Source: an uncultured cyanobacterium (lineage in GTDB: Bacteria > Cyanobacteriota > Cyanobacteriia > PCC-6307 > Cyanobiaceae). From it: 43,138 nt of DNA. Positions 28,535 through 38,124 of this stretch are shown in pieces. The stretch spans positions 82,767 to 125,904 of the forward strand of contig CAJWUF010000001.1 in NCBI GenBank assembly GCA_913047395.1, in the 5' to 3' direction. The notes under the pieces are model-generated. The model ran no database searches and was not told the DNA's origin. It saw nothing but the letters and a program-made list of their open reading frames with translations. Every line of letters begins with the position of its first letter. Within the stretch, counting starts at the first letter, position 1. The translations under genes were made by a program, and so were the position numbers.

Positions 28535-29023
28535 TCAACTTGATTTGCTATCAACGGCATTGATCGCCTTGGAACGACGGCAAGCAAGTTGTAAACGATT
28601 GCCGCGACGACTCCAACGCACATCATCAAAACATTGATGGATCAGAAATAATCCACGACCACTATTTGCCTCCAAATGGGCTGGAAGACAGCCAACTCGA
28701 GCTTTGTTCGGCACACCGATCCCTTCATCCTGGATCTGCCAGATCATCCAGTTAGGCGTAAAAATTCGACGAACCCTAAGCGATTTGCATGGATCTCCGG
28801 CATTGCCATGTTGCACTGCATTGACTAAGGCCTCCTGAAGCCCTAACTGAAGGCGATGGCAGGTGTCCTGACAATCAACGGGCTCAAGCAATATCTCCAA
28901 CAACGGAGTTAGCTGCAAGGTAGAAGGAAGGGTGAAATCGGCCCAACGAAACTGTGGTGCAACCCCTAACGGGCTTTCGCCAAAAAGATTTCTTGCAGCT
29001 GTCAATGACCAGGAAGGCATCAA
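28535..29023 (-). CDS. Anti-sigma-factor-type serine/threonine protein kinase (RsbW-like HATPase)
   Basis: N box LGLQEALVNAVQHGNAGDP; G1 IQDEGIGVP; G2 NSGRGLFLIHQCFDDV. Confidence 0.88.
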   Translation of the reverse strand: MMPSWSLTAARNLFGESPLGVAPQFRWADFTLPSTLQLTPLLEILLEPVDCQDTCHRLQLGLQEALVNAVQHGNAGDPCKSLRVRRIFTPNWMIWQIQDEGIGVPNKARVGCLPAHLEANSGRGLFLIHQCFDDVRWSRRGNRLQLACRRSKAINAVDSKSS

Positions 29024-29095
29024 GACTGCTTAGACCTGCTTTGAACATAACCTTTCGCGCGTTCAACGCCATTGAATTCAGCAGGAGAACCTCAA

Positions 29096-29812
29096 CTAAC
29101 GGCGTGCAACAAGTGATGGATGATTGAGAACCGCATCCATCAAGCGGACACCCCGCAGCTGATTAATTAAAGGCATGTGCCCCTCAGGGGCCAAAAGAGA
29201 CCAGGTAAAGGATCCTGGATAGCGCGTCCAAGTCCCCTCTTTTTTCCAGCCGATACGAGACCAGAGGCTGTGATAACGACCATCTAGAGCATTTAATAAG
29301 CGAGCCTGAGCTGTAAAGCCAAACCTTCCCTGGGAATAAGCAGTCCAAAGGCGATCCAAGGTAACCAAATCAAGGCCATCGATCGAAGCCACCTCGCTGA
29401 AATAAACGTAACCACGCTGTTCAGCTCCAGGTCCTGCAAGCTTGCGCAGCGTTGCACTGGTAAAGCGATCAGCCTCCTCTAAGCGCTCTTCTAGGAGATC
29501 ACTCTGCAAAGCGCCATAGTCAATACCCACAGCAGAAGGAGTCGCAAACCAACCACTGGAATCGCTACTGAGCAAACTAGTCACTGCCTGCGGCTGATGC
29601 CGCTGAAGCACTTGCAATATCCAACCTGCAGCCCAGTCGTCTCCTTCCGGGTCAAAAGAGGCAAGGACAGCACTTCCAAGCGCAGCAAGCTCTTCTGCCC
29701 GTTCTTCCACAGGCTTAATAAGGCTCAGTCGCTGACGCGATGAACCACTACTGAATCGCTCAAGCAGTTGTTCAACACTGAGGTTGGTAGCAGGGGAGGG
29801 ACCGGAGAGCAT
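29096..29812 (-). CDS. gun4: GUN4-domain protein (tetrapyrrole biosynthesis regulator)
   Basis: C-terminal half: LEEADRFTSATLRKLAG...LVTLDRLWTAYSQGRFGFTAQARLLNALDG...FTWSLLAPEGHMP. Confidence 0.85.
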   Translation of the reverse strand: MLSGPSPATNLSVEQLLERFSSGSSRQRLSLIKPVEERAEELAALGSAVLASFDPEGDDWAAGWILQVLQRHQPQAVTSLLSSDSSGWFATPSAVGIDYGALQSDLLEERLEEADRFTSATLRKLAGPGAEQRGYVYFSEVASIDGLDLVTLDRLWTAYSQGRFGFTAQARLLNALDGRYHSLWSRIGWKKEGTWTRYPGSFTWSLLAPEGHMPLINQLRGVRLMDAVLNHPSLVARR

Positions 29813-29851
29813 GAATCTAAACCGGCTCTTCTGGCTCGGCGCTGGCCCACT

Positions 29852-30925
29852 ATGTCAGGAATGGGTACCCCAACTACTTACTCGATAGAAAGATTCCGTC
29901 AGGCCACTGGGCCCATCGTGGACGTGCGTAGTCCTAGTGAATTCAGCAAGGGCCACTGGCCAGGCGCAATCAACCTTGCCCTATTCAGCGATGATCAACG
30001 GGCTGCAGTCGGCACTACTTACAAGCAAAAGGGTCGTCACCAAGCAATCAGGTTGGGACTAGAGATCACAGGTCCAAAGCTAACAACACTGGCTGACACC
30101 CTGGAGGGACTCAGGAAAAAGGCAACAACAGAATCACAAGATGCCTCTGCAGCTGATCTACGGATTTACTGTTGGCGTGGTGGCATGCGCTCTGCAAGCA
30201 TTGCCTGGCTGGCAGATCTGCTTGATCTAAAGCCTGTGCTTTTAGAGGGTGGATACAAAAGCTATCGGCGCTGGGTGCTGCAACAATTTGAGAAACCCTG
30301 GCCCCTGCGACTACTAGGAGGACGCACAGGTACAGGCAAGACTGATCTACTTATCGCCCTGGAGAAGCGAGGGGTTGCAGTAGTCAATCTTGAAGGTCTA
30401 GCTAACCATCGAGGTAGCAGCTTCGGGGGGCTGGGCTTACCGCCACAACCAAGCAGCGAACACTACGAAAACCAGCTTGCTGAAGCTCTACAACGCTGCC
30501 AATCCACTACTAATTCAGAAATCTGGCTAGAAGCAGAAAGTTCACAAGTAGGTCGCTGCAGAATCCCCCGAGCTCTTTTCCAACAGATGCAAATAGCACC
30601 AGTGCTGGAGATCAGCAGGTCACTTAAAGAACGGGTGGATCAACTTGTTGATGTTTATAGCCAGCATGGAAGTGAGGCTCTTAAAGAAGCCACCGAACGC
30701 ATCAGCCGCCGTTTAGGCCCACAACGCACACGAGAGGCCTTAGAAGCAATAAGCATTGAGGACTGGGACCATGCCTGTCGCGCCATGCTGGATTATTACG
30801 ACCGCTGCTATGACCATGAACTCTCAAGGGCCCCGCAAAGGCATAGCGTGGATCTTTCCGGACTCAAAGTAGCCAAGGCCGCGGAGCTCCTAATTGACCA
30901 ACAGCTTGTGAGGCCAGGTACTTAG
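29852..30925 (+). CDS. mnmH: tRNA 2-selenouridine synthase (MnmH/SelU)
   Basis: N-terminal rhodanese domain ([38 protein letters not shown]) and P-loop [12 protein letters not shown]. Start at 29852 or 29861. Confidence 0.92.
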   Translation: MSGMGTPTTYSIERFRQATGPIVDVRSPSEFSKGHWPGAINLALFSDDQRAAVGTTYKQKGRHQAIRLGLEITGPKLTTLADTLEGLRKKATTESQDASAADLRIYCWRGGMRSASIAWLADLLDLKPVLLEGGYKSYRRWVLQQFEKPWPLRLLGGRTGTGKTDLLIALEKRGVAVVNLEGLANHRGSSFGGLGLPPQPSSEHYENQLAEALQRCQSTTNSEIWLEAESSQVGRCRIPRALFQQMQIAPVLEISRSLKERVDQLVDVYSQHGSEALKEATERISRRLGPQRTREALEAISIEDWDHACRAMLDYYDRCYDHELSRAPQRHSVDLSGLKVAKAAELLIDQQLVRPGT

Positions 30926-30977
30926 CCACGGCTGGGTATCCGGTCCACGTAAGATTTACTTTTTGTCGCAGCGATCC

Positions 30978-31331
30978 ATGGCTCAAGCGAACAAAGCTGC
31001 GGCAATCCAGTTCACGCGCGGCATAGATGAACCGATCATTCCTGATATCCGACTAACACGCAGCAATGACGGTCGCACCGGTAGGGCTCTTTTCGTCTTT
31101 GAGCAGCCCGAAATTATGGCCCCAGAAACTTGGGCAAGTATCACCGGCATGCTCATGATCGATGAAGAAGGTGAAATCTCTACTCGCGAGGTGAATGCTC
31201 GTTTTGTAAACGGCCAACCAAGCGCACTTGAAGCTATTTATGTCTGGAAATCAGAAGAGGATTTTGAGCGCTTCATGCGCTTTGCTAAACGCTATGCCAA
31301 TTGCCACGGGATGGGCTACTCGGGGAACTAA
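30978..31331 (+). CDS. psb28: Photosystem II assembly factor Psb28
   Basis: [38 protein letters not shown]...[19 protein letters not shown]. Confidence 0.95.
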   Translation: MAQANKAAAIQFTRGIDEPIIPDIRLTRSNDGRTGRALFVFEQPEIMAPETWASITGMLMIDEEGEISTREVNARFVNGQPSALEAIYVWKSEEDFERFMRFAKRYANCHGMGYSGN

Positions 31332-31364
31332 CGCGAGAATGTACAGACTGAAGCTAAAGAGCGG

Positions 31365-32447
31365 GTGAAATTCTCCCAATGGCTGGCTCTAGCAGCACTA
31401 GTAGCCGCGGGTGTGCTGCTCTGGAACCTTAGAGAGGTACTGATCAACCTCTTTGCAGGCATTGTTCTAGCCATGGCTCTGTGCACCCTTGTGGGCGAGC
31501 TGCGCTCAAAGAAATCGATGCCACGCTCTTTAGCCCTATTGATCTGCTTGATAGGGCTTGCTGTAGTCGTGAGTGCCGCAATGGCCATTGTGGTGCCCCC
31601 ATTTACCGAACAGTTCCACCAGCTGCTATTACAACTTCCCGCAGCAGCTAAGGAACTCTGGAAGCTGGCTATCGGCGCCATCAACCAAACCTCTGAAATG
31701 GTTTATGGAGTTGACAACAACAAAGGTGAGTGGGAAAAACAACTATTTTCCAATGGATTCAACCCCTTACAAGATGGTTCTGGCTTGGCCTCAGGGCTAA
31801 GTGAAGGGCTTCAAAAACTTCTTGGATTTGCTGGCAACCTCGGCAGTGGCTTGGTGCAACTTCTTTTTGTGTTGGCCATGAGTCTGATGATTGCAATACA
31901 ACCAATGGCATACCGAGAAGTAGCCATCTTGTTATTGCCTTCGTTTTATAGACGGCGGGCCCGCTCAATCCTTAGCCAATGCGGGGAGGCTCTGAGCAGC
32001 TGGATGGTGGGCGTACTAGTCAGTTGCTTTTGCGTAGCACTGCTTGCTGGAATCGGGCTTTCCCTGCTCGGGGTAAAGCTTGTGATGGCCAATGCCCTGC
32101 TGGCCGGTCTACTCAATGTGATCCCAAATGTGGGTCCAACCTTGAGCACCATCTTTCCGATGTCGGTAGCACTACTTGATGCCCCATGGAAAGCCGTTGC
32201 TGTACTTGGGCTCTACGTAGTGATTCAAAACCTGGAAAGTTACGTAATCACGCCATCGGTCATGCAGCATCAGGTGAAATTACTGCCAGGGCTCACCCTC
32301 ACTGCTCAGTTTGTATTCACAGTGGTTTTTGGCCCTCTCGGCCTACTACTAGCGCTGCCACTAGCTGTAGTAATCCAAGTTCTTATCCGCGAAGTGATCA
32401 TCCACGATCTGCTTGATCCCTGGAAAAAGCAGCGGCTAGCTCAATGA
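31365..32447 (+). CDS. AI-2E/PerM family transporter (copy 1)
   Basis: 360 aa multi-TM protein with NVIPNVGPTLSTIFPMSVALL and VIQNLESYVITPSVMQHQVKLLPGLTLTAQ. GTG start. Confidence 0.9.
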   Translation: MKFSQWLALAALVAAGVLLWNLREVLINLFAGIVLAMALCTLVGELRSKKSMPRSLALLICLIGLAVVVSAAMAIVVPPFTEQFHQLLLQLPAAAKELWKLAIGAINQTSEMVYGVDNNKGEWEKQLFSNGFNPLQDGSGLASGLSEGLQKLLGFAGNLGSGLVQLLFVLAMSLMIAIQPMAYREVAILLLPSFYRRRARSILSQCGEALSSWMVGVLVSCFCVALLAGIGLSLLGVKLVMANALLAGLLNVIPNVGPTLSTIFPMSVALLDAPWKAVAVLGLYVVIQNLESYVITPSVMQHQVKLLPGLTLTAQFVFTVVFGPLGLLLALPLAVVIQVLIREVIIHDLLDPWKKQRLAQ

Positions 32448-33445
32448 ATGCCCGCACTCTGTTAGTCGCCCTCACCCTGGTGATGCTGGCGCTGCTCACA
32501 TGGCAATTGCGCTGGGTGCTGCTAGTGCTCTTCGGGGCAGTGGTATTGGCAGTAGCGCTTGATGTGCTGATCGAGAAGCTGCAGAAACGAACCTCATTGC
32601 CTCGCCCCCTTTCACTTGCAGTAGTGCTGTTAGTGCTGCTGATTGTCGGTGGAGTGGTTTTCCAACTACTTGTGCCGGAGTTAATCACCCAGGTGCAGGA
32701 GCTGGGCAATCTCGTGCCAACTGTGATTGAGAAGCTGAAGTCAATGCTCTCTAGCAATCCACGTCTAATCAATCTGGAAGAGTCCTTTACACAACAATTC
32801 AGCTGGGAACGTATTCAGCCTTTGGGCTCTCAATTGCTGGGCTTTGCCGGCGGAGCCGCCAACAGCTTGATTCAGTTGCTTTTGATGAGTCTGCTGGCAG
32901 TGTTACTGGCCTTAGATCCCGGCTCTCACCGCCAAATGGTGATTGCTGTGACACCACGTCCTGCGAGACAGGCGATGGATGAGCTGCTGAATAAATGCCG
33001 AATGGCCCTTGGTGGCTGGCTTACTGGCATGACAATCTCTGCAAGCACTGTGTTTGTGCTCACCTGGGCAGGGCTGGCGCTGCTCAAGGTCCCTCTGGCC
33101 TTATTAAGTGCCTTGTTATGTGGCCTACTTACCTTCGTTCCCACCATTGGTCCAACAGCTGCCACACTGTTACCGCTTTCCCTCGCCCTGCTTACCTCTC
33201 CTGTGCTGATGCTGCAGGTATTAGTGCTGCGGCTGATTTTGCAGAACCTCGAGGCCTTCGTACTTACCCCTCTGTTACTGAGTCGCACAGTAAATCTCTT
33301 GCCGACCGTTGCATTAATGGCTCAACTGAGCTTGGGCGCCTTACTCGGTTTACCAGGCGTATTACTTGCCCTACCCCTTGTAGTGGTTTTGCAAGTGGGT
33401 ATGGAGCAAGTTGTTGTTAAGCAGATCATGGATCGATGGGCATGA
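32444..33445 (+). CDS. AI-2E/PerM family transporter (copy 2)
   Basis: 333 aa, LTFVPTIGPTAATLLPLSLALL and LILQNLEAFVLTPLLLSRTVNLLPTVALMAQ. ATGA overlap with copy 1. Confidence 0.9.
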   Translation: MNARTLLVALTLVMLALLTWQLRWVLLVLFGAVVLAVALDVLIEKLQKRTSLPRPLSLAVVLLVLLIVGGVVFQLLVPELITQVQELGNLVPTVIEKLKSMLSSNPRLINLEESFTQQFSWERIQPLGSQLLGFAGGAANSLIQLLLMSLLAVLLALDPGSHRQMVIAVTPRPARQAMDELLNKCRMALGGWLTGMTISASTVFVLTWAGLALLKVPLALLSALLCGLLTFVPTIGPTAATLLPLSLALLTSPVLMLQVLVLRLILQNLEAFVLTPLLLSRTVNLLPTVALMAQLSLGALLGLPGVLLALPLVVVLQVGMEQVVVKQIMDRWA

Positions 33446-33788
33446 CCTGAAGCCGAAATTGAAATCAAAGCCGTATAAAGATCCGCCAAACGTCCAAAAA
33501 GGGACCAGAGAAAGCCTCTAAACGGAAGTAGCAATATCTCTTGCAAACAGCAATTCATGGGCTTGTAGCATCCAAGGGCTTGAAAACCTGTGAGCAAGAT
33601 CACAGGAAGCAGTGATCCGACTCACTGCATTGGTCGTTAAATAGAGGGAAAATATCATCATCGAGGGTGTATCCCTACAAGCAAGCGATCACAAGCATGA
33701 GTCTTTCCGTTGATGGCGTAATTAGCCAATTAGCGAAAAGCACGCAGTTCACATCTTGCCAACCCAAGGATCAGCCATTTACCCCAGT

Positions 33789-34022
33789 TCAATCCTCTGA
33801 GATGCGCCGAGAAGCCCCATAACGTCGCCAAAGAGAAGGACTACAAAACAACATGATTACAGCCAAGGGGTGATAGCGAATAGTAAAAATCAACTGCGTA
33901 AATGTGAAATGCTCAAACAGCAAGCGAATCTCGGTATGCAAATCCCAAAGGGATAGGGCCAAAATAATTACGGGCAACCACCGATCACCAGAAAGGCCAC
34001 GAGAACGTGCCGTTTCAGCCAT
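33789..34022 (-). CDS. Small hydrophobic hypothetical protein (77 aa) downstream of secF
   Basis: ATGGCTGAAACGG start overlaps the secF end by 8 bp; LPVIILALSLWDLHTEIRLLFEHFTFTQLIFTIRYHPLAVIMLFCSPSLWRRY. Confidence 0.7.
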   Translation of the reverse strand: MAETARSRGLSGDRWLPVIILALSLWDLHTEIRLLFEHFTFTQLIFTIRYHPLAVIMLFCSPSLWRRYGASRRISED

Positions 34023-35088
34023 CAGAACTCACCCCCCCCTCAGTCGGAGGAAGCGGAGGAGGAGTGATTGGAGTGGTTTGCAAAGGTTTAGCAACAGGAG
34101 AATCTCCTTGCCAGAGGCTCAGCAATGAAGGGGCCAGGGCAATGCTCGACCAGCTGCCAACTATTACCCCAAGAGCAAGCGCTACAGCAAACCAATAAAG
34201 CGTTGTCCCACCAAAGAGAATCAAGGCCAGCAGAGGCAGCAAAGTGGTGCCACTGGTGTAGAGGGTTCTTGTGAGAGTTGCTGAAACAGCCCGATCAACC
34301 TGTTCTGTTAGTGGCAAGGCGGAATCCTCACGACTGCGCTCACGAATGCGATCAAACACCACCACAGTGTCATTAACCGAATAGCCAGCAATTGTGAGCA
34401 GAGCTACAGCAAAAAGGCTGTCTACCTCAAGCGAAAGCAGCAAACCCAACCAAGCAAATACTCCGCAAACAATGATCACGTCATGGGCAAGGGCTACAAG
34501 AGCCAGCAAGGCATAGCGACGGTCATAGCGAAAGCTGATGTAGATAGCTATCCCAGTGAACGCGGCCAACAGAGATATCAAGCTGCTGCGCAGCAATTGA
34601 CCTCCCAAGCTGGGGCCAATGGTGTCTACCGACTGACCACCACTTTGGAATGGTCCGGCTACAGGAACCATCGCATCGATCACAGCCTGCCCTTGAGCGG
34701 CAGAGAGAAACGGCAATCTCAATACAAGATTCTGGCTTTGATCAAGAGAATCAGTCTGAAATTGAACCCTGGCTCTAGAGAGATTTGGAGCAGCCTCGTT
34801 GTTGCTAACTGGTAAATCCAGCCCTGCCAACGCCTCAGCCACATTGGTGGTATTTAGCTGCTGACAGGTCTTGGTACAACTGCGCTCTAACTGAATCTGA
34901 GTTCCACCAGTGAAATCAAGTCCAGGCCGAAGAGGCGCTCCAATCGAGGGATCTCGCATGCAAAGGATCAGTCCGACAAGACTGAGCACCACAACAACAG
35001 CCGAGATTCCCCAAACCCGACGTCGCTGACGACAAAGTTGAAATCGAAGTGGGCGCTCAGAGGACCCTAAAGACGATGAAACTGCCAT
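34015..35088 (-). CDS. secF: Protein translocase subunit SecF
   Basis: GLDFTGGTQIQLE; YSVNDTVVVFDRIRE; TLTRTLYTSGTTLLPLLALILFGG. Confidence 0.95.
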   Translation of the reverse strand: MAVSSSLGSSERPLRFQLCRQRRRVWGISAVVVVLSLVGLILCMRDPSIGAPLRPGLDFTGGTQIQLERSCTKTCQQLNTTNVAEALAGLDLPVSNNEAAPNLSRARVQFQTDSLDQSQNLVLRLPFLSAAQGQAVIDAMVPVAGPFQSGGQSVDTIGPSLGGQLLRSSLISLLAAFTGIAIYISFRYDRRYALLALVALAHDVIIVCGVFAWLGLLLSLEVDSLFAVALLTIAGYSVNDTVVVFDRIRERSREDSALPLTEQVDRAVSATLTRTLYTSGTTLLPLLALILFGGTTLYWFAVALALGVIVGSWSSIALAPSLLSLWQGDSPVAKPLQTTPITPPPLPPTEGGVSSDG

Positions 35089-35091
35089 AGA

Positions 35092-36576
35092 TCAGGCGAA
35101 AGAAGAAGGCAACTGCTTGGCAGGTAAAAAGTTAGTAGGACGCCTCAAAGCCTGATACCCCATCAAGAAACGAAGCAGTGTGCGAGTGCAGCTAAGCGCC
35201 GTAAACAGGCTCAGCACTACACCAATACCAAGGGTGGCGGCAAAACCTTTGACCAATCCCGTACCAAGAAAAAAGAGTGCTGCACAGCTGATCAAAGTGG
35301 TGAGATGACCATCAACAATCGAAGACAGCGCTTCTGAGAATCCCTTCTCTATAGAGCGAACCAGAGTATTGCCACGTCGCAATTCATCCTTAACACGCTC
35401 AAAGATCAGCACGTTGGCATCTACCGCCATACCAATACTGAGGATGAAGCCAGCAATCCCAGGCAGGGTCAAAGTTACGCCGATCCCGGCATAAACAGCA
35501 AAGTTGAACAGTGCATAAAGACTCAAGGCCATCACTGCAACAACGCCTGGTAAGCGATAGACGATCACCATGAAGATGGCCACCAATGCCAGACCGGAAA
35601 GCGCAGCGATCAAACTACGACGAATATTTTCAGCACCAAGAGTGGGACCAATGGTTTGCACCTCAATGATCTCCACCGGTAATGGCAGCGAACCTCCCCG
35701 TAACTGGACTTCTAGATCTCTAGCTTCTTCTGCACTGAAATCGCCGCTAATCGTTGCTCCACCGCCAGTAATGCCTGCGGGTTTGTAATCCTCGGAGACG
35801 ATCGCCTCACTAATAGACCTTCCATCGAGAACGATGCCAAGCTGACGTCTTGTACCAGCTATCGATTTAGTCAGATCGGCAAACTTATCTGCTCCATCTC
35901 GATTGAAGTTAAGTGTGACCTCCCAACTTTCAGATACGTTCTTCTGCTGCCGCCCAGCTGTGACCAAATCCTTACCCGTTAAAGACGTGGGATCAAACAG
36001 CTCAGCAATCTTGACACTTACCTCCTCCTCCAACTGTTCAAGCTGCTCGAGTTCACTACCAGCAGTGCCCTGCAGGCCAAAGTCCTTCTGCGCTTCTGCA
36101 AGTTGCTCGAAATCTGTCTCATCTTCAGCTTGAGACTCTCCCGACTTCCCTCGCTCTTGCTTCAACTTGATAATGCTCTCAACCTTTAGCTTTAGACGCT
36201 GTAAGTTGCGCAGCTGCTCTTCAATTCCTGGTTTCTGAACTCGGAACTCAAGCAAGGCCGTCTCCCCAAGCACCTTGGCAGCACGACTGGTCTCCTGCAC
36301 TCCTGGCAACTGCAAGACCAACTGATCATCACCAATGGTCTGAAGGGTGGATTCAGCAACACCTAAGCCATTAACCCTTCGATCCAATACCGCCTTGACC
36401 GCCTCAAGCTGCTCCGACTTGACACGAGTAATCTCCCCGGCAGGTTGAACCTCCAGCCTGAGCTGACTACCACCACGAAGATCAAGACCCAGATTAAGCG
36501 GGGAAATGGCACATACAAATCCTGCAGAAATCGCAAGAGCAAGGATGAGCGCAAACCAGCCTTGTTGACGAGCCAT
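35092..36576 (-). CDS. secD: Protein translocase subunit SecD
   Basis: LGLDLRGGSQLRLEV; GMAVDANVLIFERVKDELRRG; SIVDGHLTTLISCAALFFLGTGLVKGFA. Confidence 0.95.
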   Translation of the reverse strand: MARQQGWFALILALAISAGFVCAISPLNLGLDLRGGSQLRLEVQPAGEITRVKSEQLEAVKAVLDRRVNGLGVAESTLQTIGDDQLVLQLPGVQETSRAAKVLGETALLEFRVQKPGIEEQLRNLQRLKLKVESIIKLKQERGKSGESQAEDETDFEQLAEAQKDFGLQGTAGSELEQLEQLEEEVSVKIAELFDPTSLTGKDLVTAGRQQKNVSESWEVTLNFNRDGADKFADLTKSIAGTRRQLGIVLDGRSISEAIVSEDYKPAGITGGGATISGDFSAEEARDLEVQLRGGSLPLPVEIIEVQTIGPTLGAENIRRSLIAALSGLALVAIFMVIVYRLPGVVAVMALSLYALFNFAVYAGIGVTLTLPGIAGFILSIGMAVDANVLIFERVKDELRRGNTLVRSIEKGFSEALSSIVDGHLTTLISCAALFFLGTGLVKGFAATLGIGVVLSLFTALSCTRTLLRFLMGYQALRRPTNFLPAKQLPSSFA

Positions 36577-36580
36577 TAAT

Positions 36581-37564
36581 TCAGAGCCCCTTACGTACTA
36601 TCTGCTGAGCTGCCTCAACAATCTGATGGGGCTGAATGATCGTGAGATTTTCCAATTTACCGTTATATGGAGTTGGAATGTCTTGGCTAGAGAGTCTTAC
36701 AGGGCGAGCATCGAGTTCATCAAAACACTGCTCAGTAATCAGTGCGATCAACTCAGCCGCGATGCCACCAGTCTTCATGCACTCCTCCACCACAATCACC
36801 CGATGGGTTTTGCGAATAGAGCGAGCAATTGTTTCCATATCAAAGGGTTTAAGACTAATCAAATCGATCAATTCCGCATCGATGCCATCAGCCTCCAATT
36901 GCTCAACAGCCTTAAGACAGTGATGACGCATGCGCGAATAAGTAAGAATCGTCACGTCTTTACCAGCTCGCACTAGATCAGCTTGATCGAGAGCACAGAC
37001 GTAATCGCCAGCAGGCAGCTCCTCAATGAGGTTGTAGAGCAAAACATGCTCGAAAAAGAGAACAGGATTGTTATCGCGTATAGCTGCCTTCATCAAACCC
37101 TTGGCATTTGTTGGCGTGCTACAGGCGACAATCTTGATCCCAGGCACAGCATGGAAATAAGCCTCAAGCCGTTGACTGTGTTCAGCCCCTAGCTGACGGC
37201 CTACACCACCAGGTCCGCGAACAACCGTCGGCATCGTGAAATTGCCACCACTGGTGTAGCGAAGCATCCCCATGTTGTTGGAGATCTGATTAAAGGCAAG
37301 CAACAAAAACCCCATGTTCATGCCCTCCACGATCGGCCGCAGGCCTGTCATTGCAGCCCCCACTGCCATACCCGTGAAACTGTTCTCGGCAATAGGTGTA
37401 TCAAGCACCCTGAGCTCGCCATATTTCTCGAAGAGGTCCTTTGTGACCTTGTAGGAGCCGCCGTACTGGCCCACGTCTTCGCCCATCACACAAACAAGCG
37501 AATCCCTTGCCATCTCCTCATCGATGGCTTCGCGTAGAGCATTGAAAAGAAGCGTACCTGCCAC
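36581..37564 (-). CDS. pdhB: Pyruvate dehydrogenase E1 component subunit beta
   Basis: [77 protein letters not shown]. Confidence 0.95.
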   Translation of the reverse strand: MAGTLLFNALREAIDEEMARDSLVCVMGEDVGQYGGSYKVTKDLFEKYGELRVLDTPIAENSFTGMAVGAAMTGLRPIVEGMNMGFLLLAFNQISNNMGMLRYTSGGNFTMPTVVRGPGGVGRQLGAEHSQRLEAYFHAVPGIKIVACSTPTNAKGLMKAAIRDNNPVLFFEHVLLYNLIEELPAGDYVCALDQADLVRAGKDVTILTYSRMRHHCLKAVEQLEADGIDAELIDLISLKPFDMETIARSIRKTHRVIVVEECMKTGGIAAELIALITEQCFDELDARPVRLSSQDIPTPYNGKLENLTIIQPHQIVEAAQQIVRKGL

Positions 37565-37626
37565 GTTGTCGCTTTAATCCCGGCCATGCCGGTGGAAACC
37601 GCCAAGCTATCTCAGCCTGAGCAGCC

Positions 37627-37722
37627 TTAGCCTCCTGCGGCAAATGCTGAAAGCAACAGCACCGAAAGCAGCAGCCCCGGGCAAAGCAGCAATACCAACT
37701 GTCCTAGATCGTGAGGTGTCAT
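37627..37722 (-). CDS. Small hydrophobic membrane protein (31 aa) upstream of pdhB
   Basis: Hand translation: MTPHDLGQLVLLLCPGLLLSVLLLSAFAAGG*. Preceded on the minus strand by GATTAAGGAGTTCCGCTA (AAGGAG, 8-nt spacer). Below the ORF track length cutoff. Confidence 0.65.
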   Translation of the reverse strand: MTPHDLGQLVLLLCPGLLLSVLLLSAFAAGG

Positions 37723-37767
37723 TAGCGGAACTCCTTAATCACACATCAGACATCATGTAGCTAAACC

Positions 37768-38124
37768 CTAGGCAGCATCTGGCTCCTTGCCAGCAAACAA
37801 ACTGCGAATAAACACAAGGGTTAGGCCAAAACCAATAAAAGCAAAGCTGAATGTGGCAAGGAAACACATGCCAATCACCAGTGTTTTAAAGCCTGACGCA
37901 ATGCTCTGGGCCATCGCCGAGCTGTAATTAGGAGAATGAAGACTGAAATAGACCACAACCTTTTGGCTCAAGGCCAAGCACAGCCAAGCCAAAAGCCCAC
38001 TTGTAATCGCCCCGGAGAGAAAACTCAGCGGTCCCTTACGAGGGGTCGTAGAACCACCTTCATCTGCTGTTGCTGAAGACAGTGAATCAGCGGTCTCGAA
38101 CGACCTGTTTTTGGAATCGCTCAT
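37768..38124 (-). CDS. DUF3082-like conserved membrane protein
   Basis: [17 protein letters not shown]...[70 protein letters not shown] overlaps the ispE stop (ATGA). Confidence 0.75.
   Translation of the reverse strand: MSDSKNRSFETADSLSSATADEGGSTTPRKGPLSFLSGAITSGLLAWLCLALSQKVVVYFSLHSPNYSSAMAQSIASGFKTLVIGMCFLATFSFAFIGFGLTLVFIRSLFAGKEPDAA

Noticed and set aside
33515-33535. AACGGAAGTAGC, reminiscent of the conserved segment of glutamine riboswitches (glnA/Downstream-peptide motifs)
   Set aside because: The other conserved segment (GUUCAUC-like) is absent nearby and the location is downstream of a transporter, not upstream of a nitrogen gene. The glnA leader itself showed no match either.
33697-33822. 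41-aa ORF MSLSVDGVISQLAKSTQFTSCQPKDQPFTPVQSSEMRREAP
   Set aside because: No clear SD and overlaps the convergent 77-aa gene; too weak to call.
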